Assembly (NCBI GenBank): GCA_934167305.1
Contig: CAKPKQ010000002.1
Location: forward strand, 33,223-97,222
Source: an uncultured Clostridia bacterium
GTDB lineage: Bacteria > Bacillota > Clostridia > TANB77 > CAG-508
Reading direction: 5' to 3'
Length of the DNA: 64,000 bases
The translations under genes and the position numbers were made by a program. Below are positions 1 through 8,814 of this stretch, one piece after another (position 1 is the stretch's first letter; each line of letters begins with the position of its first letter). The notes under the pieces were generated by a model. It made no database searches, was not told the DNA's origin, and was given only the letters and a program-made list of their open reading frames with translations.

Positions 1-873
1 AACATCTGGTATTTCTTTTCTAAGTTTAATTATTAATTTTCTTATACTTTCTCCGTTACTTTTTCTATTCATTCTTTTTAATACACTATCTGATATATGT
101 TGAATAGGAATATCAAAATAATGGCATATTTTTGAACTCTCTTTTACTGTACTAATTAATTTATCTGTAATTGTTTCTGGATATGAATATAAAATTCTAA
201 TCCATTTTATTTTGTCTATTTTTTCAATTTCTTTTAACAATTGTGAAAGTTTTGGTTCTCCATATATATCTTGTCCATACCTAGTAGTATCTTGAGCAGT
301 TAAAATAATTTCATTATAACCATCTTCTGCTAATTTTTTTGCCTCTTTTATAATACTTTCCATTGTTCTACTTTTTTGTATTCCACGGATTTTAGGAATT
401 GCGCAAAATGTACAGCAATTACTACAACCATCTGCAATTTTTATGTATGCATAATTGTTACCTGTTGTTATTACTCTGTCTGTATATTCATTAAAATCAA
501 TTTCTTTTATATTTTTATTACTACTATTTATTAGATTCTCTATTTGCTCCCATAAGGTATTATATTCACTATATTTTATATATAAATCAACTTCAGGTAT
601 AGACTTTTGAAGCTCGTCTTTATACCTTTCTACTAAACACCCCATAGCAATTAAATACTTACACTTTTGCTTTTTATACTCTGCCATTTCAAGAATAGTA
701 TTTATTGCTTCTTCTTTAGCTGATTCAATAAATCCACAAGTATTTATTATAATAATTTCCGCTTCTTCTGGATTATTTACAATATCATAACCATGTTCCT
801 TAAATAGCGCTATTGTTTTTTCTGTATCTACCAAATTCTTATTACATCCTAATGATATAAATCCTGCTTTCAT
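1..873 (-). CDS. rimO: Ribosomal protein S12 methylthiotransferase RimO (3' end cut by window edge)
   Basis: Radical-SAM enzyme that methylthiolates a conserved Asp of ribosomal protein S12. The first 291 codons are visible, in frame to base 1; the C-terminal TRAM part lies outside. The N-terminal UPF0004 domain starts with a typical K-A-G-F-I-S-L-G-C-N-K-N run and has further Fe-S cysteines in NTCGFIE and MGCLVE. The radical-SAM CxxxCxxC motif reads CSNCCTFC at about residues 148-155. The S-L-G-C-N-K-N signature and the following motifs favour RimO over the paralogue MiaB. The ATG at 873 follows AGGAGG. It lies downstream of the CapA-like gene on the same strand, with one copy of the TGTCAGTT repeat in the 44-bp gap. 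Confidence 0.9.
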   Translation of the reverse strand, partial: MKAGFISLGCNKNLVDTEKTIALFKEHGYDIVNNPEEAEIIIINTCGFIESAKEEAINTILEMAEYKKQKCKYLIAMGCLVERYKDELQKSIPEVDLYIKYSEYNTLWEQIENLINSSNKNIKEIDFNEYTDRVITTGNNYAYIKIADGCSNCCTFCAIPKIRGIQKSRTMESIIKEAKKLAEDGYNEIILTAQDTTRYGQDIYGEPKLSQLLKEIEKIDKIKWIRILYSYPETITDKLISTVKESSKICHYFDIPIQHISDSVLKRMNRKSNGESIRKLIIKLRKEIPDV

Positions 874-886
874 TTTTCCTCCTAAA

Positions 887-917
887 TGTCAGTTTAGGGA
901 CGTTTCTTTAACTGACA
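887..917. repeat. TGTCAGTT repeat, single 31-bp unit (copy A)
   Basis: One 31-bp unit that begins TGTCAGTTTAGGGACG and ends TTTAACTGACA, with TGTCAGTT/AACTGACA ends in inverted orientation. It directly abuts the stop codon of the CapA-like gene (918) and lies just upstream of the rimO ribosome binding site. It belongs to the same family as copies at 5342, 22797, 35546 and 42055. Confidence 0.9.
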
Positions 918-2165
918 TTACTTAATTACTTTTTCTAACAATTTTAATCCTTCTAACAATTTATTATAAGTTTTTTTATTGACAATGCTTGTATTACCAT
1001 TAGCATATGCTTTTGCTGTACCCTTCATATCTATTAACTCATATCTATTTTGAGCCTTTGTACCATTATCTAATACATATATTGGTGTATATTCTACCTT
1101 TGCCAATTCTGTTTTTTGACTTTCTGCATCTGTTCTAAGCTCAATGTTTAAAATTAGTTCCACTTTTGATACATCCATAGTTTCACCAGATATATAATTT
1201 CCTAATGAGTATGCAACTAATGCATTTTCTCCATCTCTATTTTGCATAATTTCCATATTTTGAACAGCAGATGCATGATTTCCTAAAATCATGTCTGCAC
1301 CATTATCCACTAAAAACTTTGCTATCGCTTTTTGCTCATCACTTGGACTTGTTGAATATGCATTTCCCCAATGCATAATTATTATATTAAAATCTGCATT
1401 TTGATTTGCGTAATCTAAATCTTCTTTGGCAATTTTTTCATTATATACATTAACTGTATCTAGTTCTTCAGCAGTTTTAGTCTCTTGTTTTTCTACTCCA
1501 TAAGTATATGATAAAAATGCTATTTTGACATTTTTAACATTTTTTATTACTACTCTGTTTTCTCCTAGATTATCTCCAACGACATCATATCCTAACCCTT
1601 CAAGTGCCCTCTTAGTTTCTTGAACTCCTTCTATTCCATAGTCCAAAGTATGGTTAGTGCTTATTGTAACTAAGTTTACACCACTTTTCTTTACGGCTTC
1701 TGCAAATGATATTGGACTATTTCTTAAGCCATATCCTGAATAGCTATTATCTGTAAAATTTGTTTCCATTGTTCCTAAAGTTATGTCACTATCAGTTAGT
1801 AAGCTTGATACATTTTTAAACATTGGTTCAAAATCATATGTATCACCATTTTTTGCATCATCTAGCATGGTATTTTCACACAAAATGTCACCTACTGCTG
1901 ATATTCTAATAATGCTATTTCTTAATGTGTTGTTTGAATTAACTATGTTTTGATTTGTAGCTGTAAAAATTGCTTCAATATTTTTTTCTAATTCTTCTCT
2001 TTGCTTTGCCAACAATTCTTTATCTTTTTTATTACGATAAGATATGTTTGCAACACATATACATATTATCAAACCTAAAATTACCAATAAAGTTATAAAA
2101 GTTTTTAAACTCATTGTTTCAAATATTAAATTTAATTTTCTCTTATTTCTGCGATTTCTTGCCAT
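918..2165 (-). CDS. CapA-family (poly-gamma-glutamate capsule type) metallophosphoesterase-like protein
   Basis: Membrane-anchored extracytoplasmic protein of the PGA_cap/CapA family (415 aa). There is a basic N-terminus, one membrane segment at about residues 21-40, a charged linker, and the CapA fold from about residue 85. Family motifs visible are AVGDILCE, TMETNFTD, ISTNHTLDYG and a late MHWGNAYS...GNHASAVQ block, which carry the Asp/Asn/His residues of this calcineurin-like fold. CapA itself acts in poly-gamma-glutamate export or anchoring, but no capB or capC is nearby, so the substrate is unknown. It is probably cotranscribed with rimO. Confidence 0.82.
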   Translation of the reverse strand: MARNRRNKRKLNLIFETMSLKTFITLLVILGLIICICVANISYRNKKDKELLAKQREELEKNIEAIFTATNQNIVNSNNTLRNSIIRISAVGDILCENTMLDDAKNGDTYDFEPMFKNVSSLLTDSDITLGTMETNFTDNSYSGYGLRNSPISFAEAVKKSGVNLVTISTNHTLDYGIEGVQETKRALEGLGYDVVGDNLGENRVVIKNVKNVKIAFLSYTYGVEKQETKTAEELDTVNVYNEKIAKEDLDYANQNADFNIIIMHWGNAYSTSPSDEQKAIAKFLVDNGADMILGNHASAVQNMEIMQNRDGENALVAYSLGNYISGETMDVSKVELILNIELRTDAESQKTELAKVEYTPIYVLDNGTKAQNRYELIDMKGTAKAYANGNTSIVNKKTYNKLLEGLKLLEKVIK

Positions 2166-2209
2166 TTATATCACCCGTTTATAATTTATCATATTTTTTT
2201 AAATAAGTA

Positions 2210-2234
2210 AAGGTGGAAATTTTTTTCCACCTTT
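2210..2234 (-). terminator. Rho-independent terminator of the prepilin-Hint gene
   Basis: GGTGG/CCACC hairpin with an A/T-rich upper stem directly after the stop codon at 2235. The following T tract is short, so termination may be incomplete. An almost identical hairpin ends the next gene upstream (3387-3406). Confidence 0.6.
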
Positions 2235-3248
2235 TTAGTTTTTACTCACACAAGGAGCATTATGAACTACTATCCCATTTGCAAAAAAGTTATCATTTTC
2301 ATCATTATCTATTTCTTCATTAAAATCTACTATATCTAAGTTATATGTTACTATTGGTTCTGTTGTGTATCTTTCTATTTTACTTATTTTAGTATATCCT
2401 TCTTTTGTTTTTACATAATCTTGCTCTGTCAAAGTTTCAAATCCCATATAATTTGTTAATGATTTAAATCCTTCTTTTGTGTATAGTGGATGATAATCCG
2501 TCATATCTAGTACTGTTCCATCTTCTAGATACACCTTTGCCATGTTTGTTGCTTTTGGATTTATTATTAAAGAATTTACTTTTGCTAAATATTTTTCTCC
2601 TGTTTTAACATTATATGATACTACTGTATCTCCTTTTCTATAATCTTCTATATTTTTTGTGTTTCCTTCTAAATCAGATAATACCTGCGTTCCAGCAACA
2701 AAACAACAGTTATTAACATATACTTCAAATGTATCTGTTTTATTGCCATTCTCTGTCATTGCAGTTATAACAAGAGTTTCTCCTCCTCTCACATACTTGC
2801 TTATTTTCACAGTATTTTCATTAACAGTAGTGATTGTTGCAGACTCATCACTACAACTCCATGTAACCTTTTTATTGGTTGCATTTTCTGGCTCTATTAT
2901 TGCGGAAAGTTCTAAGTTTAAATTTCCTTCTATCACAGTTGTATTTTCCGAATCAACCCCATTATATAATATTTTAATACCAGTTACAGGGATATTAGTA
3001 TCTGTTATACTATCTATTTTATTTGATAAATCATTCATCGCATCTAAGTCACTATCTTTTGCTTCATTCATTTCTTTTTGCGATTCCCTAGCTATTTTTA
3101 TTATTCCTTTATCACTAAACACTGAATTTATTGTTACTCCCGCTAAAATTAATAGTATTATTATAGTAATTACTAAAGCTATTAAAGTAATACCTTTTTG
3201 ATTGGTATAAACCTTTTTGCTCTTTGTAAATTTTATATTTACTTTCAT
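2235..3248 (-). CDS. Prepilin-like protein with Ig-like (Big2) domain and C-terminal Hint (intein-like) domain
   Basis: Three-part secreted protein of 337 aa. Residues 1-45 form a prepilin-like leader (QKG/ITLIALVIT..., predicted cleavage after Gly19) with no Glu at position +5. Residues 87-178 resemble a bacterial Ig-like Big2 domain (V-T-G-I-K-I-L start, T-W-S-C-S core). Residues 182-330 form a Hint domain: Cys182 begins CFVAGTQV, T-D-Y-H (250-253) is the block B Thr/His pair, and V-V-H-N (327-330) is the C-terminal His-Asn, followed by only seven residues. The +1 residue after Asn330 is Ala, so full protein splicing is unlikely; N-terminal or Asn-mediated cleavage remains possible. Hint domains with such short tails occur in bacterial intein-like and polymorphic-toxin proteins. 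The fusion and its role are inference. Confidence 0.78.
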   Translation of the reverse strand: MKVNIKFTKSKKVYTNQKGITLIALVITIIILLILAGVTINSVFSDKGIIKIARESQKEMNEAKDSDLDAMNDLSNKIDSITDTNIPVTGIKILYNGVDSENTTVIEGNLNLELSAIIEPENATNKKVTWSCSDESATITTVNENTVKISKYVRGGETLVITAMTENGNKTDTFEVYVNNCCFVAGTQVLSDLEGNTKNIEDYRKGDTVVSYNVKTGEKYLAKVNSLIINPKATNMAKVYLEDGTVLDMTDYHPLYTKEGFKSLTNYMGFETLTEQDYVKTKEGYTKISKIERYTTEPIVTYNLDIVDFNEEIDNDENDNFFANGIVVHNAPCVSKN

Positions 3249-3380
3249 ATTTTGTTTTCCTTCCTATTTTTCTTGTAATTCTATCCTGTGATTATAATAC
3301 TATATTGAATTTTATTTTTCAATAATTTTCTACAATTCCATAAACATTTATCTTTTTTATCTAGTAAAAATTCTATAATG

Positions 3381-3408
3381 AAAAAAGGTGGAAATTTTTT
3401 TCCACCTT
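3381..3408 (-). terminator. Rho-independent terminator of the DapB-like dehydrogenase gene
   Basis: Hairpin with GGTGG/CCACC arms followed on the minus strand by six T residues, directly downstream of the stop codon at 3414. Confidence 0.8.
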
Positions 3409-3413
3409 CAAAA

Positions 3414-4490
3414 TTATTTTACATATTCATTTAATGGTTTTGTTCTGTAGTTTAGCTCTCCAAATTTATCCGTAGTTACATAACCTGGTACACTATTTAT
3501 AACATCTGGTATACGATTTACAATTGATGCACAAGTTAATTCAACTGTTGCTGGTCTTGCAACAACTATTGTTGTATCTGGTTCTCCATAAATTGTCCAT
3601 TCATTTTTGTCATAGTCTTCTTTTGAATATACTTTGCCAATACATTCTGATTCAATAGTAATTCCTTCTTTAGTTGTTGTTGTAACAACTGCACTCATTC
3701 CTGTAGCATCTCCAGCTTTTACTGTCATTCCTAATGTTGAAGAATATATATCTTCTTTATATGTTTGTGGTACTGTTTTTTGTGTTTGTCTTTCTACTGT
3801 TAATCCAAGTTTAGAGCATAACCAACCATTTACATTCCACATATATGATGGTAAATATTTTCCTGATTCAATAACTTTTTGTCTTTCTTCATCAGTAATT
3901 TTATCAACTGAAGCTACTTGATCTTCAAATTCTTGCATTGTTAATCCAGAGCCATGTGCTTTTGCTAAAGCAATTCCGTAATCTTCTACATTGTAGCTTG
4001 AACTACCTTTTATTTTTGTAATTTTATGTGTTGATCCAGCAATTGAGCTGATTAATTGTCCCCAATAAATATCTTGATATCCACTTCCTGTGATTGTACA
4101 TCCTGTTTGTTTTGCCATTTCATCTAATTCTTTAGTAATTGCTGGGTTTGAATTTTCTGGGTAAAAAGCTTCTTCACATGTTGTAATTGCATTTATTCCA
4201 AGTTTAGCACAAAGCATTAAAGCATCTCTAACGTCTGCAATTAAGCTCATTGTAGTAACTATAGCTATATCAGGTTTTACTTGTTTTAACATTTCTTCTG
4301 CATTTTCTAAAGCTGTTACTGTTACACCTTTATTTCCTCCTCCAATGATTTCTCCTATATCCTTTCCAACAACAGCTGGGTTTACATCAATAGCTCCAAC
4401 TATTTCTGCTCCTTTTTCATAAACATAACGCATAGTATAAAATGCCATTTTTCCTGTACCAAATTGTACAACTTTTACTTTTCTATCCAT
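3414..4490 (-). CDS. DapB-like NAD(P)-dependent dehydrogenase, 2,4-diaminopentanoate dehydrogenase-like
   Basis: A 358-aa oxidoreductase with an N-terminal Rossmann motif (VVQFGTGKMA, residues 7-16) and the overall layout of dihydrodipicolinate-reductase-like proteins. It is longer than true DapB (about 265 aa) and lacks its clear signature. Size and the G-S-G-Y-Q-D-I segment are reminiscent of 2,4-diaminopentanoate dehydrogenases of clostridial ornithine fermentation, which deaminate the product of ornithine 4,5-aminomutase. No other ornithine-degradation genes are in the window, so the substrate is uncertain. The start ATG follows AGGAGG. It is monocistronic, flanked by a terminator and divergent from deoD. 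Confidence 0.6.
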   Translation of the reverse strand: MDRKVKVVQFGTGKMAFYTMRYVYEKGAEIVGAIDVNPAVVGKDIGEIIGGGNKGVTVTALENAEEMLKQVKPDIAIVTTMSLIADVRDALMLCAKLGINAITTCEEAFYPENSNPAITKELDEMAKQTGCTITGSGYQDIYWGQLISSIAGSTHKITKIKGSSSYNVEDYGIALAKAHGSGLTMQEFEDQVASVDKITDEERQKVIESGKYLPSYMWNVNGWLCSKLGLTVERQTQKTVPQTYKEDIYSSTLGMTVKAGDATGMSAVVTTTTKEGITIESECIGKVYSKEDYDKNEWTIYGEPDTTIVVARPATVELTCASIVNRIPDVINSVPGYVTTDKFGELNYRTKPLNEYVK

Positions 4491-4572
4491 AAATTTTCCT
4501 CCTTTGAAATTTTATACATTGATTATATACCAAACATAAAAAAATATACAAGTGTTATTTTGTGAATTTTAA

Positions 4573-4602
4573 TTGATTTTTTTATGTACTTTCTTATATA
4601 AT
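4573..4602 (+). promoter_or_regulatory. Sigma-A type promoter of deoD
   Basis: TTGATT (4573-4578), an 18-bp spacer and TATAAT (4597-4602), about 30 bp upstream of the deoD start, with AGGAGG between. Confidence 0.65.
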
Positions 4603-4632
4603 AAAAATATATAAAATAAGGAGGATTTTAAA

Positions 4633-5352
4633 ATGTCAATTCATTGTAATGCTAAAAAAGAAGATATAACTAAAACTGTTCTTATGCCTGGTGACCCTCT
4701 TCGTGCAAAATATATTGCCGAAAATTTTTTAGAAAATGCTAGGCTAGTAAATACAGTTAGAAATATGCTTGCATATACAGGAACATATAAAGGAAAAGAA
4801 ATTTCTGTTTTTTCTCATGGTATGGGAATGGCAAGTATGGGAATCTATTGTTATGAATTATATAAATTCTATGATGTAGAAAATATTATTCGTATTGGTT
4901 CATGTGGAGCTTATTCTGAAGATTTAAATATTTTTGATACTATATTAGTTGATAATAGCTACACAGAAGGTAACTTTGCTTATGAATGGAATAATAAAGA
5001 TTGTCATTTAATAGAATCTAGTAGTTTATTAAATGAAATTATAGAAAAAACTTCACAAAACTGTAATATTCCTTATGTTAAAGGAAATATTTTATGTAGT
5101 GATTGCTTTGATGGATATTTGGAAGATGTAAATGGTTTAATTAATAGATTTCCAAAAGACTTAAATATTATTGGAGCAGAAATGGAATCTTTTGCACTAT
5201 TTTACTTAGCAAAATATTTAGGAAAACAAGCCTCTTGCTTATTAACAGTTGTTGATTCAATTTGCAAAAAACAAGAAATAAGTTCTGAAGATCGCGAAAA
5301 ATCTTTAAACAATATGATAACATTAGCTTTAGAGAGTGCTTTGTCAGTTTAG
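4633..5352 (+). CDS. deoD: Purine-nucleoside phosphorylase DeoD type
   Basis: Hexameric-type purine-nucleoside phosphorylase (239 aa, the usual length) that cleaves purine nucleosides with phosphate in the salvage pathway. Visible family features are the phosphate-binding M-P-G-D-P-L-R-A-K run near the N-terminus, F-S-H-G-M-G-M-A-S, R-I-G-S-C-G-A, the substrate-binding A-E-M-E-S-F, and V-V-D-S in place of the usual SD pair, with the catalytic Asp present. The last codons and the stop codon (TTG TCA GTT TAG) are made by the beginning of a TGTCAGTT repeat, so the C-terminal residues come from repeat DNA. It is convergent with greA. Confidence 0.93.
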   Translation: MSIHCNAKKEDITKTVLMPGDPLRAKYIAENFLENARLVNTVRNMLAYTGTYKGKEISVFSHGMGMASMGIYCYELYKFYDVENIIRIGSCGAYSEDLNIFDTILVDNSYTEGNFAYEWNNKDCHLIESSSLLNEIIEKTSQNCNIPYVKGNILCSDCFDGYLEDVNGLINRFPKDLNIIGAEMESFALFYLAKYLGKQASCLLTVVDSICKKQEISSEDREKSLNNMITLALESALSV

Positions 5353-5479
5353 GGACGTTTCTTTAACTGACATAAATGTCAGTTTTTGGGGACACATCTT
5401 TAATTTAAATTAGCAATAATTAAAGATGTGTCCCCTGACTGACAAAAATGTCAGTTGAAGAAACGTCCCCAAACTGACA
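5342..5479. repeat. TGTCAGTT repeat, full-length palindromic copy (copy B)
   Basis: Complete three-part element: a 31-bp unit (5342-5372), a 68-bp central palindrome (5377-5444) whose arms contain GGGGACACATCTTT and AAAGATGTGTCCCC, and an inverted 31-bp unit (5449-5479). The parts are separated by 4-bp A/T spacers, and the whole is a 138-bp inverted repeat. It fills the gap between the convergent deoD and greA genes, overlaps the deoD stop codon, and could act as a bidirectional terminator-like hairpin. Confidence 0.92.
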
Positions 5480-5486
5480 CTTTTAT

Positions 5487-5963
5487 TTATTTTGTTATTG
5501 ATAATACTTTATATTGGATAATTCCTGCTGGTGCTTGAACTTCTACTATTTGGTTTTTCTTAGCTCCTAAGATTGCACTTCCTATTGGAGATTCGTTTGA
5601 TATTTTGTTTTGTGCTAAGTCAACTTCTGTAGAACCTACTAATGTATAGCTTACTTCTTCATTGAATTCCATGTCTAATAATTTTACTGTATTTCCAACT
5701 TGAACTGTTTTAGTATCTATTTCTGATTCATCTATAATTTTTGCATTTCTAAGCTTGTTTTCTAATTCTACAATTTTGGTTTCGTTTTCAGCTTGAGCAT
5801 TTTTTGCTTCATCATATTCTGAGTTTTCTGATAAATCACCAAATCCTAAAGCAATTTTTATTCTTTCAGCTATTTCAGCTCTTTTAGTTGTTTTTAAATT
5901 ATCTAATTCTTGTTCTAATTTGTCATAACCTTCTTGTGTTAGTAATACCTCTTTTTCTTCCAT
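5487..5963 (-). CDS. greA: Transcription elongation factor GreA
   Basis: Cytoplasmic factor that enters the RNA polymerase secondary channel and stimulates cleavage of backtracked transcripts. The 158-aa protein has an N-terminal coiled coil beginning L-T-Q-E-G-Y-D-K-L-E and bearing the acidic tip (G-D-L-S-E-N-S-E-Y), and a C-terminal FKBP-like domain with S-P-I-G-S-A-I-L-G. The length is normal. The ATG follows GGAGG and a consensus promoter lies about 75 bp upstream, so it is likely monocistronic. Confidence 0.96.
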   Translation of the reverse strand: MEEKEVLLTQEGYDKLEQELDNLKTTKRAEIAERIKIALGFGDLSENSEYDEAKNAQAENETKIVELENKLRNAKIIDESEIDTKTVQVGNTVKLLDMEFNEEVSYTLVGSTEVDLAQNKISNESPIGSAILGAKKNQIVEVQAPAGIIQYKVLSITK

Positions 5964-6037
5964 TTGTCTTACCTCCTTTGCACGAATAAAAAAAATGACT
6001 GCAACAAATTAGCTTTATAATTTATTGCGACTTCTTT

Positions 6038-6066
6038 AATATACTAAAATTTTTATTTTTTGTCAA
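6038..6066 (-). promoter_or_regulatory. Sigma-A promoter of greA
   Basis: On the minus strand TTGACA (6066-6061), a 17-bp spacer and TATATT (6043-6038), giving a leader of about 70 nt before greA. Confidence 0.75.
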
Positions 6067-6083
6067 GAATATTCATGTAAATT

Positions 6084-7058
6084 TCACAATACTCCATTTT
6101 TTCCATATAATGTTATTATTTTTACTTCATCCTTTTTCATTTTTTCTTTGACATATTCTAAGTTTTGTTTCTTGTTTATTAGACTCTCATATAATGTAGC
6201 CATTGAACAGTCATCTGTCAAATTATATTCTTCAAAAAAGTCTTTAACTTTTTCTGATGTACTTATTCCTACTTTTCTGATTTGTATTCCAGAATATGTA
6301 CAGCTTTCATAGAATCCGTTTTTATTTATTGTAATAATTGTTGCATCTCTGTATATTGTATATTTTTTTATTTCTTGTTCGCTAAAGTCAAAATTTACTA
6401 TTATTTTTGATTTTTTTAGACTTTTCTTTTTATTGTTTGTTACAGTAATTACTGTACTTACTTGATTTTCTACTTGATCTGCTATATTTTGAAATTGTCT
6501 TATATTTGGAGTAATAATATTTACAGTTTTAAAATAGTGTATTAAGTAATATATGTTTTCTACGCAAATATTATTCACTTCTTTTGCACAAATATATAAA
6601 TCTTCAGTTTCTGTTTTTAGATTTTGCTTTTTTAATGTAAATTCTATTATTTCTTTTATTAAGTATGGCATTATTCCTCTACCATCTAGTATATGAATTT
6701 TTTTAATTTCATCTTCTATTATTTTATTAAACATATGATATTTTTGCAATTTTTCTTCCGCAACCAAAGTTTGTATGTTATATTTTTGCATTAATTTTTT
6801 AACTTTTTTTAAACATATTTTTATTTTTTGTGTCTTTTCTAATTCTCTAAATGGCATTATAAATAAATATGCATTATATATTTCTTTGACTGTTATTATA
6901 TTAAAAATATACTTTATTTTTGCTATTATTTTATAGAAAAATGAACATATATAATATGCTACTTTATAAATTATTCCTTGCTTTTCCTTCAGTGTTTTTA
7001 AGTAATCACTCTCATATAATTCTTCTTCATTTGTTTCTAGTTTTAAATATCCAAGCAA
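6084..7058 (-). CDS. Protein of unknown function, 324 aa
   Basis: I do not recognise a family. The protein is Lys/Ile-rich, with an N-terminal amphipathic or hydrophobic stretch (about residues 33-50, Y-Y-I-C-S-F-F-Y), a largely helical first half and a more mixed second half with a possible Rossmann-like segment (I-I-V-N-F-D-F-S-E). A TTG at 7058 is preferred as start because it has GAGGTG eight bases upstream; a GTG at 7067 overlaps that site. It lies downstream of the GH18 gene on the same strand, and its ribosome binding site is inside the 3' arm of the GH18 terminator hairpin, so expression probably depends on read-through. Confidence 0.6.
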   Translation of the reverse strand: MLGYLKLETNEEELYESDYLKTLKEKQGIIYKVAYYICSFFYKIIAKIKYIFNIITVKEIYNAYLFIMPFRELEKTQKIKICLKKVKKLMQKYNIQTLVAEEKLQKYHMFNKIIEDEIKKIHILDGRGIMPYLIKEIIEFTLKKQNLKTETEDLYICAKEVNNICVENIYYLIHYFKTVNIITPNIRQFQNIADQVENQVSTVITVTNNKKKSLKKSKIIVNFDFSEQEIKKYTIYRDATIITINKNGFYESCTYSGIQIRKVGISTSEKVKDFFEEYNLTDDCSMATLYESLINKKQNLEYVKEKMKKDEVKIITLYGKNGVL

Positions 7059-7112
7059 AAAAATCACCTCAATATATATAAGCTTGTTTTATATTATATT
7101 GAAGTGATTTTT
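7059..7112 (-). terminator. Terminator of the GH18 gene overlapping the RBS of the next gene
   Basis: On the minus strand a long A/T-rich hairpin (AAAAATCAC...GTGATTTTTTT arms) ends in a T run. Its 3' arm contains the GAGGTG used by the downstream unknown gene, so stem formation would hide that ribosome binding site. Confidence 0.65.
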
Positions 7113-7125
7113 GATTTATGACCTT

Positions 7126-8814
7126 TTAGATTCCTATTTTATTTGATATTAAATTCCAAATAGATGATGTTGATCTATCATATTCCCAAAATGCTGCTCC
7201 CCCTAAATTATATTTAGATACTAAGTCCAATTTTGCTTCAATAGATTTTTCATCTTCAACCCATATTTTATATGTTGCTCCATTTTTCTGGTATTCAACA
7301 TAATATTGCTGTAAACTCTCATCCCAATTTTTTTGTGCATTACTTGGTATTACTTTATCTATGTTTCCCATGTTTACTACATCTGATGTTACATTTCCAT
7401 TTGATTCTTTCCAAACTCTTGTATAAAATGGTACTCCTAAGATCAATTTACTTGCTTCTACTCCTTCTTGACCTAGGAATTTTTTTACATTAGTTTCTAC
7501 CCAATCACAACCAGCAGTAGTTCCTGCTTTTGTTGATGTAGCTCCATATTGATCATATGCCATAAACATTATATAATCTGCTATTTTGCCAATTATATTT
7601 CTATCATAACATAAAGACCATTCTGGTGCGCCGTCTGGTGCTGTAACATCTACTGATAATACTACTCCTATTTCATTTAATCTTGGTCTTAGTTCAATTA
7701 AAAATCTAGAAAAATTGTCTTTGTCTGTTTCATACATTCCCTCAAAGTCAATGTTTATTCCGTCTATATTATATTCTGTTATGTAGTCTACAAGTTGATT
7801 TATTACATTTTCTCTTAGTTTATAATCTGCTAACATTTTTGATGTTTCACTCATATTAGAATTTGTAAACATTGGCCAAACTTTATAGTTGTTTTCATGT
7901 GCCCAATTTACATATTGTTTTCCCTCTTCACCTACATTTGCATATACTTTCGTTGTGCTATATTTACTCATATAGAAGAAACTTGGAGAAACAACATTTA
8001 TTCCTTTTATGTTTTCGTTTCTTGTTGGAGCAGATACATATTCAGAATAATAATCCCATGCTACACTTATTTTTCCTTCCATTTTAGGTGTTTCTTGTAT
8101 TGCTTGTCTAATTACATTTTCTTTACCCATTTTATTTATTTTTATATAGCCTATTATTCCTTCTTGTGTTCTAACTCTTGTCCAACCATTTGGAACAGGG
8201 AAGTCCGATCTATTAGCAATTACAAGAGTATCTCCTTCTTTTGCTTTTGCTAATGTTGCTGAAATATTAGTTGGTTTATATTTTATATTAACATTTTTGG
8301 CAAGTGTTGCTATTTTTTGCTCTCTGTCTAATGAGTCAATATATACTAAATCTGTACTTTCAACATATGTTGTTTTAGTATTATATACATCTTCTAGCTC
8401 AGATATTGGAACATATGCTACATTGTCAATTATTATGGCTCCTAATTTAATTGTAACATTTGAACTATTAATTTGAATTTGCTTACTATCTATTGGTAAA
8501 CTTGCTATTTTTTTGCTAGATCCAGTAATTACTTGATTATATTTTTCATCATAAGTAATTGTATTATCAAAAAAATTATATATGTCTGGCTTTGATAAAT
8601 ATACAACTCCATCTTTTATATATACATCGTTTTTTAAACTTGTAGTAACATTTGAATTATTTATAATTAAATTAGTTTGATTTATGGTTTTTACAATGTA
8701 ATTTTTCTTTATTACATATGAGGCTCCAATTATTCCTGCTATTAGAATAAGCATTATAATAATTAAAACTATTACTTTTCCTGTTTTTGATTTTTTTTCT
8801 TTAAATCTGCTCAT
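7126..8814 (-). CDS. Membrane-anchored family 18 glycoside hydrolase (spore-cortex or cell-wall type)
   Basis: A 562-aa extracytoplasmic protein with a short basic N-terminus, one membrane segment (about 13-35), a copper-amine-oxidase-N/stalk-like region (about 45-160), an SH3b-like segment (about 175-230) and a C-terminal GH18 barrel (about 245-562). The GH18 catalytic signature DxxDxDxE is present as DGINIDFE near residue 350, with the acid Glu intact, and barrel strands F-M-A-Y-D-Q-Y and G-A-A-F-W-E-Y-D follow. The architecture resembles clostridial SleL/YaaH-like N-acetylglucosaminidases or related wall hydrolases, but there is no LysM. The substrate is inferred to be peptidoglycan or cortex. 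Confidence 0.85.
   Translation of the reverse strand: MSRFKEKKSKTGKVIVLIIIMLILIAGIIGASYVIKKNYIVKTINQTNLIINNSNVTTSLKNDVYIKDGVVYLSKPDIYNFFDNTITYDEKYNQVITGSSKKIASLPIDSKQIQINSSNVTIKLGAIIIDNVAYVPISELEDVYNTKTTYVESTDLVYIDSLDREQKIATLAKNVNIKYKPTNISATLAKAKEGDTLVIANRSDFPVPNGWTRVRTQEGIIGYIKINKMGKENVIRQAIQETPKMEGKISVAWDYYSEYVSAPTRNENIKGINVVSPSFFYMSKYSTTKVYANVGEEGKQYVNWAHENNYKVWPMFTNSNMSETSKMLADYKLRENVINQLVDYITEYNIDGINIDFEGMYETDKDNFSRFLIELRPRLNEIGVVLSVDVTAPDGAPEWSLCYDRNIIGKIADYIMFMAYDQYGATSTKAGTTAGCDWVETNVKKFLGQEGVEASKLILGVPFYTRVWKESNGNVTSDVVNMGNIDKVIPSNAQKNWDESLQQYYVEYQKNGATYKIWVEDEKSIEAKLDLVSKYNLGGAAFWEYDRSTSSIWNLISNKIGI

Noticed and set aside
2659..3201. Long open frame on the plus strand opposite the prepilin-Hint gene
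   Set aside because: It has low-complexity hydrophobic composition, no ribosome binding site and mirrors the A/T-rich coding strand; the minus frame has clear domains.
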